64,000 bases of DNA, taken from Pontibacter lucknowensis (GTDB lineage: Bacteria; Bacteroidota; Bacteroidia; Cytophagales; Hymenobacteraceae). A program made the translations under genes and the position numbers. The number at the start of each line of letters is the position of its first letter. Position 1 is the first letter of the stretch. Shown piece after piece: positions 1 through 7,969 of the stretch. The DNA lies in NCBI RefSeq assembly GCF_900156415.1, contig NZ_FTNM01000004.1:1-64000 (forward strand), read 5' to 3'. Under the pieces are notes generated by a model, which did not search any database, was not told where the DNA came from, and saw only the letters and a list, made by a program, of their open reading frames with translations.

Positions 1-25
1 AGGTGGCCGCCAACCCCAACAACGC

Positions 26-57
26 ACGGCCCCTGATTCGCAAGAGTCAGGGGCCGT
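26..57. terminator. Strong hairpin, probable terminator of an upstream gene
   Basis: An 11-bp perfect inverted repeat (ACGGCCCCTGA at 26-36 and its complement at 47-57) encloses a 10-nt loop. No long T-run follows on either strand, so the terminator call is an inference from position: it sits at the window edge, before a gap and the first gene. Confidence 0.5.
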
Positions 58-269
58 ACGCGTTTAATACCCCCCACCGCAATGAAGGGGAAGGCTGCAA
101 GTTGGGCTAAAAGCACGAGAGGCCGGGAGAAGTAAAGTGCAGGAGAGTAGAGTACTAAGCGTAGAATCCTTTTATATTTCCTTTCATAGTATCAGATTAT
201 GTTAGAAAGCGTATGGTAATGTTCGGCTGGTGCGTTGTATATTACAAACATCCTCTCTAACTTGTTGAC
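58..269. other. Spacer before the BatA-type gene
   Basis: About 210 bases with no supported gene. It presumably holds the promoter for the plus-strand run starting at 270, but I could not pick a convincing Bacteroidota promoter (TTTG ... TAnnTTTG). Confidence 0.4.
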
Positions 270-2279
270 ATGGCATTCCTCTATCCTTCTTTTCTATGGG
301 CTCTTGCAGCGATCGCTATTCCGATCGTATTACACCTCATACAGTTACGGCGAGCAAAACGGGTAGAATTCAGCAATGTTAAGTTTATCCAGGTTTCCAA
401 AGATCTTACGGCTAGTCAGCGAAATCTGAAGGAATTACTTATTCTAGCTGCCCGTATTCTGTTCATTACCTTTCTGGTATTAGCATTCGCACAACCTTTT
501 CTACCTGCCTCAGAAACGGTGCGCCCTATCGACTCTTCTCAGGTAACGATTGCGCTGGATAATTCATTGAGTATGCAGAACCTTCATGCAGAAGATGATC
601 TGACACTATTGACTGTAGCTGCTGATCAGGCCAAAAAGGTTCTGGATATTTTCCCCTCTACAACAGCTATCAGCATCAATACTAATTCAAATTATAACAG
701 AGCAGTAACAATGGGTACAAATGATGCTGTGAATGAGCTTGATCAGTTATCCCATTCCACCAGGCCTTTTGTGAGTCAACAGGTGATGAGTGCCAGCCAG
801 GTAGCTGCTGAGCATGTGTTTCTGTTCTCTGATTTCCAGAAGTCATACTTCGAGCCCTCTTTGCTGAGTCGCGTTGACAGTAACCGGGTTTATCATCTTG
901 TACCACTAAAAGCTGAAGGTACTTCCAATGTATTTGTAGATTCAGTATACCTGGCTGATGAGTTTGTTCGACCTGGTACAGAGGGCACTTTATATGTCAG
1001 GCTTTATAATGCGGGGGATAAGGCCATTGCTGATTGTCCTGTTAAATTAGTGATTGACAATGTGCAGCTTGCAACTTTAAGTATCGATCTGCCACCAAAG
1101 CAGATTACGGAAACAGCGATTAATTTCATAATAAGAGGCGAGGGAAGTAAGCGTGCCTGGGTAGAAGTAGAGGACTATCCAGTGGAGTTTGATAATCTTT
1201 ATTATTTTGTTCTTCAACCTTCCGGCCGACTGTCAATCACTGAAATCAGTGGAAATGAAGCAAGCCCTCTGCAACGGTTATACCGGAACGAGCCATTATT
1301 CCAAATTCAGCGCTTCTCCCCTAATAATATTGATTATGCCCGTCTCAATAGTTCTGACATTATCATACTTCAGGGGGTAGATGAAATACCAGCTGCGCTT
1401 GTTTCTACACTTGATACATATGTTAAGTCTGGCGGAACACTAGCTATAGTTCCCCCATCAACTGAGCGTAGTAGCTCTTATGTTACATTGATGCAATCGC
1501 TTTCTATACCTGCCAGTTTAAACGCCGGTAGCAGCACAAAGACATCACTTGCTATTCCCGACCGTGATAATCCTTTTTTTAAAACCATATTTGCGGACTA
1601 TGACCCAAAAATGCAGATGCCTGCTTCTGTTAGAAAATTGGTATGGTCACGTTCCTCTGAGGATATTCTGAAATATAGAGGTGGTGCGCCCTATTTGTCA
1701 CGTTTCGACAGAGGACAGGGGAAGGTATACCTGATGGCGGCTCCCTTGCTGCCCGAGCAGAATGAACTAGTTAATCATGCACTCTTTGTGCCGGTGATGT
1801 ACCGTTTAGCGATCAGCAGTTATAAGCAGGAGCAGCAGATTGCTTATCGTTTGCAGAATATGGCAATCACAGTTCCTATTCAAAAGCAGGTAGGAGGTGA
1901 GAACATTTTTAAATTGGTGAAGGACAGTACTGTTTTCATACCGGAGCAGCAGGTCAGAGGTGGGCGCTTGGTATTTAATGTGCCGCCTGATCTAGATGAA
2001 GCTGGTTTTTATGAGCTGCAACATCAGGGAGAGGTAGTGAGTAGCTTCGCTTTCAACTTTGATAAACAGGAGTCTGTGCTTGATCAGTATAGCCCTGCAG
2101 AATTGCGGGGTTTCCTGCCCGAAGGACAGCGGCATGTGCATGTTTATGACTACAGCGATACCTTCTCTTTGAAGAGCGAATTCGAAAAACGATTTTTTGG
2201 CGTCACCCTTTGGAAATATTGCCTATTATTGTGTCTGATTTTCTTGATGGCAGAAATAGCTCTAATCAGATTCCTCTAA
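270..2279 (+). CDS. BatA/VWA-type membrane protein
   Basis: A 669-residue membrane protein of the Bacteroidota BatA-like family. The N-terminus has two hydrophobic segments (about residues 4-24 and 56-78) separated by a short basic loop, the double-transmembrane BatA pattern. A von Willebrand A-type region follows, with an intact metal-adhesion motif DNSLS (D97, S99, S101). A long beta-rich middle leads to a last membrane segment near 645-669. The stop is one base before the next gene's start, so co-transcription with the dihydroorotase-like gene is likely. BatA-type proteins are linked to stress tolerance and envelope functions, but the substrate here is unknown. Codon use looks AT-richer than later genes and the TATACC motif is sparse. 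Confidence 0.8.
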   Translation: MAFLYPSFLWALAAIAIPIVLHLIQLRRAKRVEFSNVKFIQVSKDLTASQRNLKELLILAARILFITFLVLAFAQPFLPASETVRPIDSSQVTIALDNSLSMQNLHAEDDLTLLTVAADQAKKVLDIFPSTTAISINTNSNYNRAVTMGTNDAVNELDQLSHSTRPFVSQQVMSASQVAAEHVFLFSDFQKSYFEPSLLSRVDSNRVYHLVPLKAEGTSNVFVDSVYLADEFVRPGTEGTLYVRLYNAGDKAIADCPVKLVIDNVQLATLSIDLPPKQITETAINFIIRGEGSKRAWVEVEDYPVEFDNLYYFVLQPSGRLSITEISGNEASPLQRLYRNEPLFQIQRFSPNNIDYARLNSSDIIILQGVDEIPAALVSTLDTYVKSGGTLAIVPPSTERSSSYVTLMQSLSIPASLNAGSSTKTSLAIPDRDNPFFKTIFADYDPKMQMPASVRKLVWSRSSEDILKYRGGAPYLSRFDRGQGKVYLMAAPLLPEQNELVNHALFVPVMYRLAISSYKQEQQIAYRLQNMAITVPIQKQVGGENIFKLVKDSTVFIPEQQVRGGRLVFNVPPDLDEAGFYELQHQGEVVSSFAFNFDKQESVLDQYSPAELRGFLPEGQRHVHVYDYSDTFSLKSEFEKRFFGVTLWKYCLLLCLIFLMAEIALIRFL

Positions 2280-2280
2280 C

Positions 2281-3552
2281 ATGAAACTTCTTCTCAAAGC
2301 AGTCCGCATCTACGATCCCTCATCAATTTTTCATCTTCAGCAACAAAATATACTTATTGATAACGGCCTGATCACCTCAATAGGAGGAAATGATCAGCAG
2401 GCAGACCAGACGATCGAGATGGAAGGTCTTTGTGTGTCTCCGGGCTGGGTTGACTTGTACGCACAGGTCGGTGAGCCGGGGCTGGAGCACAAGGAAGACC
2501 TGGAGTCGCTGGGTGAGGCTGCAGCCGCTGGTGGTTTCACGGATGTGCTGTGCATGCCTAATGTGCAACCTGTCGTGCAAACCAAAGGTGCTATCAATTT
2601 TATAAAGGCCAAGTCTGCTGGCCTTCCTGTTAATTTAATGCCGACTGGTGCTGTGACGGTTGATACACAAGGCAAGGAGCTGACGGAGATGATCGACCTG
2701 CAGCGTGCGGGGGCCGTAGCTTTTAGCGATGGTGCAAAGCCACTGCAGGCAGCGGAAGTGATCGTGAAAGCTCTGCAATATCTGCAGCCTTTTGATGGCG
2801 TGCTGATAAACCGACCGGAACATACCCGTCTGACGGAATACGGGCAGGTGCATGAAGGCATTGTAAGCACGCAGCTAGGTATGAAAGGTATACCTGCCCT
2901 GGCTGAGGAGGTAATGGTGACACGCGACCTGCAGCTGCTGGAATACACGGGAGGGCGACTGCATTTCTCGCTTATTTCTACAGCCGCCGCCGTGGAGGCG
3001 ATACGTGCCGCTAAGGCCAAAGGCTTGCATGTAAGCTGTGATGTGGCTAGTTACCAGGTTGCCTATACCGATCATACCATGGTACCCTTCGATACTAATT
3101 ATAAAGTATCCCCTCCTTTCAGAAGCGAAGCCGACAAAGAAGCAATATTGCAGGGACTTGCCGATGGCACCATTGATGCCATCGTATCCGGGCACCAGCC
3201 ACAGGACACTGAAAGTAAGAAGCTGGAGTTTGACCTGGCGGACTTTGGAATCATCAACCTCGAAACAGCCTTTGCCGTGGCCAATACGACGATGTGCGAT
3301 ACGCTGCCGCTGGAGCAATTGATTGATAAGTTTACCACCGCTCCCCGTCAGATACTGCAGATGCCGGCATTTGGTATAGCTGAAGGAGCACCAGCCTGCC
3401 TCACACTTTTTCATCCGGAACTAAAATGGACTCCGTCGGCAGCAGGAACCCGGTCCAAATCTAAAAATTCCCCTTTCCTGGGACGTGAGCTTACAGGCAA
3501 GGTTATTGGCCTGGTCAACAAAGGGCAGGTAGTACTTAATCATTCTTTTTAA
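2281..3552 (+). CDS. Dihydroorotase homologue lacking catalytic residues
   Basis: A 423-residue amidohydrolase-fold protein aligning end to end with class I dihydroorotase (de novo pyrimidine synthesis). Landmarks remain: an EPG turn at 65-67, HEGIVS near 191, a STAAAVEAIR-like helix near 233 and FGIINLETAF near the end. The catalytic positions are all changed. The HxH motif reads YAQ (60-62), the usual R of REPG is G64, the HCED loop reads NRPEH (177-181), the HVST histidine is L231, TPHH reads ASYQ (256-259), and DHAPH reads GHQPQ with Gly304 replacing the catalytic Asp. An inactive structural partner of aspartate transcarbamoylase, as known in Pseudomonas, is a reasonable inference. Automatic pipelines would call it pyrC. 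Confidence 0.85.
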   Translation: MKLLLKAVRIYDPSSIFHLQQQNILIDNGLITSIGGNDQQADQTIEMEGLCVSPGWVDLYAQVGEPGLEHKEDLESLGEAAAAGGFTDVLCMPNVQPVVQTKGAINFIKAKSAGLPVNLMPTGAVTVDTQGKELTEMIDLQRAGAVAFSDGAKPLQAAEVIVKALQYLQPFDGVLINRPEHTRLTEYGQVHEGIVSTQLGMKGIPALAEEVMVTRDLQLLEYTGGRLHFSLISTAAAVEAIRAAKAKGLHVSCDVASYQVAYTDHTMVPFDTNYKVSPPFRSEADKEAILQGLADGTIDAIVSGHQPQDTESKKLEFDLADFGIINLETAFAVANTTMCDTLPLEQLIDKFTTAPRQILQMPAFGIAEGAPACLTLFHPELKWTPSAAGTRSKSKNSPFLGRELTGKVIGLVNKGQVVLNHSF

Positions 3553-3611
3553 TATCTTTATAGCTATATTTTTGTCAGCGGTATTGCTGACGCTGAATAA
3601 GCACATAACAA

Positions 3612-4121
3612 ATGCTGAATCAAACGATTGTAAGGGTGGGGGTACGTTATGGCGTACTGTGCGGATTGGCTTCTTTTGTGATCATACTAGCCTTGCACCT
3701 GATGGGCTATAACGCATTGGGAGATGCGGGGCGCTGGAGTTACCTACCCTTGCCGATATTTATCTTCATGGGCCTGCGTTATTTCAAGCAGTTTCACGAT
3801 GCTGAGGTTGGTTTCTGGAGAGGGGTTCGCGTGAGTCTGTCGGTTACATTCTATACTGCGTTGAGTGCTGCCATGCTGCTATACCTGATGCTATACCTGG
3901 CAGGACCTGAGATCATTCAGCAACATGTAGTAGAGCTGAGAGCATTGCTTGACCAGAGTCGGGAGGCACAGATCAAGTTATTGGGCGAAGCAAACTTTGA
4001 GCAAGCTTACAAGGAACTCGACAACCTGTCGCCGAGTATGCTGGCCACACATGATTTTTTGGGGAGGATGTTAGTAGGGGCGATGTTTTCTGTAGTGGCA
4101 GCTGTATTTTTCAGAAAGTAA
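3612..4121 (+). CDS. DUF4199 membrane protein (first of two)
   Basis: A 169-residue protein with four hydrophobic segments: about residues 13-33, 40-56, 72-98 and a last one near 150-166. The extramembrane segment before the last helix is amphipathic and charged. This is the arrangement of the DUF4199 family, which is confined largely to Bacteroidota and has no assigned function. It follows the dihydroorotase-like gene after 59 bases and precedes a second DUF4199 gene, so the pair probably arose by tandem duplication. The following glycosyltransferases hint at an envelope role, but that is context only. Confidence 0.75.
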   Translation: MLNQTIVRVGVRYGVLCGLASFVIILALHLMGYNALGDAGRWSYLPLPIFIFMGLRYFKQFHDAEVGFWRGVRVSLSVTFYTALSAAMLLYLMLYLAGPEIIQQHVVELRALLDQSREAQIKLLGEANFEQAYKELDNLSPSMLATHDFLGRMLVGAMFSVVAAVFFRK

Positions 4122-4148
4122 ATCATCTTCACATAAATCTCTCTAATC

Positions 4149-4667
4149 ATGACTGAAACCCAACCCTCTGTATCTTCTGTAGCGCTCAAGTATGGCTTCA
4201 TCGGCGCACTGGTATCTGTTGTATTTACTGCAGTTCTGCTAATAACCGGCGTTAATGTAAGCGGTTGGGTAGGCTCCTTGGGCTACCTTATCCTGATTGC
4301 TTTTATGGTCATTGCCATGAAGGAGTACAAAAAGCAGAATTACGGCTACATGTCCTATGGTCAGGGCCTCGGTATAGGTACCCTGGTATCACTGGCCTTC
4401 GGTGTGTTGGGGGGGGTGTTTATGTTCATTTATACCTCATTTGTTGATACCGAATATACTTCCAATATGATGGATAAACAGCGTATTGAGCTGGAAGAAA
4501 GAGGTATGAGCGATGAGCAGATTGAGCAGGCTATTTCCATGGGAGAATCTTTCTCCAGCCCGATGATGATGATCGTTTGGTCTATTGTAGGATACCTGTT
4601 CATCGGTTTCCTGATTTCGCTTATCGTAGCAGCCGTGATGAAGAACAAGCGTCCGGAGTTTGAATAA
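4149..4667 (+). CDS. DUF4199 membrane protein (second of two)
   Basis: A 172-residue paralogue of the preceding gene, 27 bases downstream. It has the same four-helix plan: hydrophobic stretches near 17-35, 40-55, 76-96 and 136-162. A charged segment rich in Glu and Met lies between helices 3 and 4 (MMDKQRIELEERGMSDEQIEQA region), a typical DUF4199 feature. The gene ends five bases before the next start, so it is very likely in one transcript with the two glycosyltransferases. Function unknown. Confidence 0.8.
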   Translation: MTETQPSVSSVALKYGFIGALVSVVFTAVLLITGVNVSGWVGSLGYLILIAFMVIAMKEYKKQNYGYMSYGQGLGIGTLVSLAFGVLGGVFMFIYTSFVDTEYTSNMMDKQRIELEERGMSDEQIEQAISMGESFSSPMMMIVWSIVGYLFIGFLISLIVAAVMKNKRPEFE

Positions 4668-4672
4668 AAAGC

Positions 4673-5647
4673 ATGCAATACCCTTATGATATATCAGTGG
4701 TGGTTCCTCTTTTGAACGAAGAGGAATCGCTGCCTGAACTGGTCCGCTGGATCAAGCGTGTGATGCACGCACATAGTTTTACTTATGAAATCATCCTGGT
4801 GGACGACGGCAGCACCGACCGATCCTGGGATGTTATCACAGAACTCAGCGCCGAAGACAATACTGTCAAAGGCATCAGTTTTAACCGAAATTACGGCAAG
4901 TCTGCCGCTCTGAACGAGGGTTTTAAGCGCTGTAGCGGCGAAGTGGTCATCACCATGGATGCCGACTTGCAGGACAGCCCGGAGGAAATCCCAGCCCTGT
5001 ATGACATGATCAAGCACCAGCGCTTTGATCTTGTGTCGGGCTGGAAACAGAAGCGATTTGATCCGGTAAGCAAAACCATTCCTACTAAACTGTTTAATGC
5101 AGCTACCCGCGGCCTTTCCGGCATTAAGCTACACGATTTCAACTGCGGACTCAAAGCCTATCGTCAGTTGCTCGTGAAGAGCATCGAAGTACATGGCGAA
5201 ATGCACCGTTACATACCTGTTATCGCCAAATGGCACGGCTTCACGCGCATTGGCGAAAAAGTGGTGCAGCACCAGGAGCGTAAGTATGGCACGACAAAGT
5301 TCGGGCTCGAACGATTCGTGTACGGCTTCCTGGACCTGCTCTCCATTACGTTTGTGAGTCGCTTCAAAAAGCGCCCAATGCACTTTTTTGGTACATTCGG
5401 CACCCTGTCTTTCTTTGTGGGCTTGGGTATTACGCTGTGGCTGATCATTCAGAAAGTATTTAGCCTGTATCCGGATGGGCGCGTACGTGACGTGGTAGAT
5501 CAGCCCCTGTTCTATCTCTCGCTGGTGGCGGTGATTCTGGGTGTACAGCTTTTCCTGGCTGGTTTCCTGGCCGAAATGATCTCTATGACTTCCAGTAAAA
5601 AGAATGAGTACCTGATCCGTGACCGGGCAGGTTTGATCAAGAAATAA
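4673..5647 (+). CDS. Family 2 glycosyltransferase, membrane-anchored
   Basis: A 324-residue GT2 enzyme of the polyprenyl-phosphate glycosyltransferase type. The GT-A domain starts at the N-terminus with VVPLLNEEESL, then the nucleotide-binding VDDGSTDRSW near residue 42 and the metal-binding MDADLQDSPEE near 98. Two hydrophobic segments near 238-262 and 275-300 anchor the C-terminus in the membrane. Relatives transfer a sugar from a nucleotide donor to undecaprenyl or dolichyl phosphate, or decorate cell-envelope glycans. The donor cannot be read from sequence. The stop codon overlaps the next start by one base (taATG), indicating translational coupling with the following glycosyltransferase. 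Confidence 0.87.
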   Translation: MQYPYDISVVVPLLNEEESLPELVRWIKRVMHAHSFTYEIILVDDGSTDRSWDVITELSAEDNTVKGISFNRNYGKSAALNEGFKRCSGEVVITMDADLQDSPEEIPALYDMIKHQRFDLVSGWKQKRFDPVSKTIPTKLFNAATRGLSGIKLHDFNCGLKAYRQLLVKSIEVHGEMHRYIPVIAKWHGFTRIGEKVVQHQERKYGTTKFGLERFVYGFLDLLSITFVSRFKKRPMHFFGTFGTLSFFVGLGITLWLIIQKVFSLYPDGRVRDVVDQPLFYLSLVAVILGVQLFLAGFLAEMISMTSSKKNEYLIRDRAGLIKK

Positions 5648-6792
5648 TGGCAGGGAGGCGCATTGTGATCGTGGGACCTGCGCACCCTTTGCGGGGTGGG
5701 GGCATGTCTACATTCAACGAGCGCCTGGCAATGGCATTTCAGGAGGCTGGTGACGAAGTGGAGATCGTTTCGTTCAGCCTGCAGTATCCTTCCTTTCTGT
5801 TTCCCGGCAAAAGCCAGTTTACCAATGAGCCTGCTCCGAAGGGCATCACCATTAAAGCGCTGATCAACTCCGTCAATCCCATCAGTTGGGTGCGTGCAGG
5901 GAACTACATCAGTAGCCAGAGGCCAGATCTGGTTATTTTCAGGTATTGGCTGCCTTTTATGGGTCCTGCTCTGGGCACCATTGCCCGCCTGGTTAAGCGC
6001 AACAGGTATAGCCGTATCCTGGCCATTACCGACAACGTGATTCCGCACGAGAAGCGACCAGGCGATGTTCCGTTTACAAAATACTTTTTGAGCGCCTGTC
6101 ATGGCTTCCTGACCATGTCGCGGGCCGTGCAGCAAGACTTGCAGCGTTTTGAGCCAAACAAACTCAACATATACCTGCCACATCCCCTTTACGACAATTT
6201 CGGGTCAGCCGAAAGCAAAGCAGAGGCCTGTGCCGCACTCGGGCTGGATACCAATTTTAAATATCTCTTGTTTTTTGGTTTTATTCGGGCTTATAAAGGG
6301 CTCGACTTACTGCTTGAAGCCATGGCTATACCTGCACTGCAGGCCATACCTGATCTTAAACTGCTGATCGCCGGGGAGTTTTATGAAGATGCCAAACCCT
6401 ACCGCGACCTGATCGAAAAACATGGGCTGCAGGACCGGCTGGTACTGCGGACAGACTTTATCCCGAATGCCGAAGTCCGCCATTACTTCTGCGCTGCCGA
6501 TCTGGTGGTTCAGCCTTATAAGCATGCCACCCAAAGCGGCGTAACACAGGTTGCTTACCATTTTGATAAGCCGATGGTGGTGACAAATGTAGGTGGCCTG
6601 TCAGAGTTGGTGCCCCATGGAGAGGTAGGGTATGTAGTAGCGCCACAACCAAAAGAGATCGCAGCTGCTATAATTGATTTCTATACCTTAGGCAAAGCGC
6701 ATGTATACGCGCAGCAGATCAAAACCTATAAGTTGCGTTTCAGTTGGAGTCAGTTCGTGAAAGCAGTGTATGAGCTGGCAGATAAGGTATAG
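5647..6792 (+). CDS. Family 4 (group 1) glycosyltransferase
   Basis: A 381-residue GT-B fold glycosyltransferase. The N-terminal domain begins IVIVGPAHPLRGGGMS, with the glycine-rich acceptor-side loop usual for GT4. The C-terminal donor-binding domain contains LLFFGFIRAYKGLDLLLEA near 208 and QPYKHATQSG near 290, followed by a conserved Glu in the SELV stretch. No signal peptide or membrane segment is seen, so it likely works at the cytoplasmic face. The start overlaps the stop of the upstream GT2 gene by one base. The two enzymes probably act on the same envelope glycan or lipid-linked precursor. Confidence 0.87.
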   Translation: MAGRRIVIVGPAHPLRGGGMSTFNERLAMAFQEAGDEVEIVSFSLQYPSFLFPGKSQFTNEPAPKGITIKALINSVNPISWVRAGNYISSQRPDLVIFRYWLPFMGPALGTIARLVKRNRYSRILAITDNVIPHEKRPGDVPFTKYFLSACHGFLTMSRAVQQDLQRFEPNKLNIYLPHPLYDNFGSAESKAEACAALGLDTNFKYLLFFGFIRAYKGLDLLLEAMAIPALQAIPDLKLLIAGEFYEDAKPYRDLIEKHGLQDRLVLRTDFIPNAEVRHYFCAADLVVQPYKHATQSGVTQVAYHFDKPMVVTNVGGLSELVPHGEVGYVVAPQPKEIAAAIIDFYTLGKAHVYAQQIKTYKLRFSWSQFVKAVYELADKV

Positions 6793-7181
6793 CTTTATCG
6801 CCTGTGCTGTATCAATAAGAATTATGCTAACCTGAGGATTACAGATCACCGGATTTGGCTAAATGAAATTAATACAAATTAGGTAATTGCCTGTACCAAA
6901 GCCTGTAATACTATACCTACTCTGTGGCAAAATGATTTAGGCCGGTTTAACGGACACGTGCTAAGAATTATTGAACCGCCTACGATTAAGGACTTTTGGT
7001 GTTTGATAATAAGACTGAGGTGGGCAAGGTTTAAGTTATATTTCAGGGTGATGGTTTTGCCCAACTGTATGATAATATACTGTAATATTTTTTGAAATAA
7101 TTTATCTGCAAGCTTGTCATAACATCAAATATACTTTATATTTAATGTCGATTTAAGTTGCAAAGCAACCTTTGATTTGAT
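6793..7181. other. Intergenic region, AT-rich, no gene seen
   Basis: This 389-base gap becomes strongly AT-rich toward its end and presumably carries the promoter for the gene at 7182. A small perfect hairpin (GTTGC, AAA, GCAAC at 7157-7169) lies 12 bases before that start and could affect translation. A 61-codon minus-strand frame inside the gap has no supporting features. Confidence 0.5.
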
Positions 7182-7916
7182 ATGCGCAAAAGCCCTGCTT
7201 ACCTGGTTCTCATCCTTTTAATGCCCTTTCTGCCCTTTGCTGCCATTGCCCAAGCTGACAGCAGTTTTGTAGACAATGCAGTTTCGAATGCGCTGCAGCA
7301 ATACCGTACTGCAGTTGGTGTGCACGCCCATTTGTACAACGGCCCGGAGTATCATGTGCCTGTCAAGACTTACGTGGAAGGGCACCAATTCTACCTGGAT
7401 AAGATCTACCAGAACGGAACCGTAAAGTATGACGGTGCCTGGTTTGAGGATGTGCCGATGCTGTACGACCTGGTACAGGACGAACTCCTGATTGTCAACC
7501 ATGGAAGCGGGCAGCCTCAACGGCTTGTGAAAAACCGGGTGGAGGCCTTCAAACTGCACGGACATACCTTTGTGAAGTTGCAGCCAGACACCACGACCAG
7601 CTCAGTAATTCGTCCGGGCTTTTATGATCTGCTTTACAGCGGAGAGGTGCAGGTGTTGATGAAGCGCGAAAAGACCCTGTTTGAAAGGGCTAGCACAGAC
7701 GGTCTGGAGGGTGAGTACAGGGATGCCAGTAAATTCTACCTGGTGAAGGATGGCGTGTACCATCCGGTCAGTAACAAGCGCTCGGTGATGCGTGTGCTGC
7801 AAGACCAGAAAAAGCCGCTGAAGAAGTATGCCAGCGCGAATAGACTTCGCTTCGGTAAAGAGCGGGAATATGCTATCGTGAAAACTGCGGAGCACTACGA
7901 TTCGCTCAAACGATAA
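7182..7916 (+). CDS. Secreted protein of unknown function
   Basis: A 244-residue protein with a clear signal peptide (residues 1-23: basic start, hydrophobic core, cleavage after AIAQA). The mature part is beta-rich and hydrophilic, without Cys-based or enzymatic motifs I recognise. Small secreted proteins of this look occur across Bacteroidota. It ends 53 bases before the TonB-receptor gene in the same direction. It may therefore share that transcript and act in the periplasm or at the outer membrane, but nothing in the sequence fixes a role. Confidence 0.7.
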   Translation: MRKSPAYLVLILLMPFLPFAAIAQADSSFVDNAVSNALQQYRTAVGVHAHLYNGPEYHVPVKTYVEGHQFYLDKIYQNGTVKYDGAWFEDVPMLYDLVQDELLIVNHGSGQPQRLVKNRVEAFKLHGHTFVKLQPDTTTSSVIRPGFYDLLYSGEVQVLMKREKTLFERASTDGLEGEYRDASKFYLVKDGVYHPVSNKRSVMRVLQDQKKPLKKYASANRLRFGKEREYAIVKTAEHYDSLKR

Positions 7917-7969
7917 AGTGGCACACTTCCGATCTATCTAAAAATCTGTTTAAGCTCTCCCCCTTTTTT

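Noticed and set aside
3612..4667. Two DUF4199 genes as one broken gene
   Set aside because: Each has its own start, stop and full four-helix plan; they are tandem paralogues, not halves.
5512..6183. 223-codon minus-strand frame
   Set aside because: Overlaps two well-supported glycosyltransferase genes on the plus strand and has no domain of its own.
6879..7064. 61-codon minus-strand frame in an intergenic region
   Set aside because: No ribosome binding site, signal sequence or motif; AT-rich spacer composition. Not supported as a gene.
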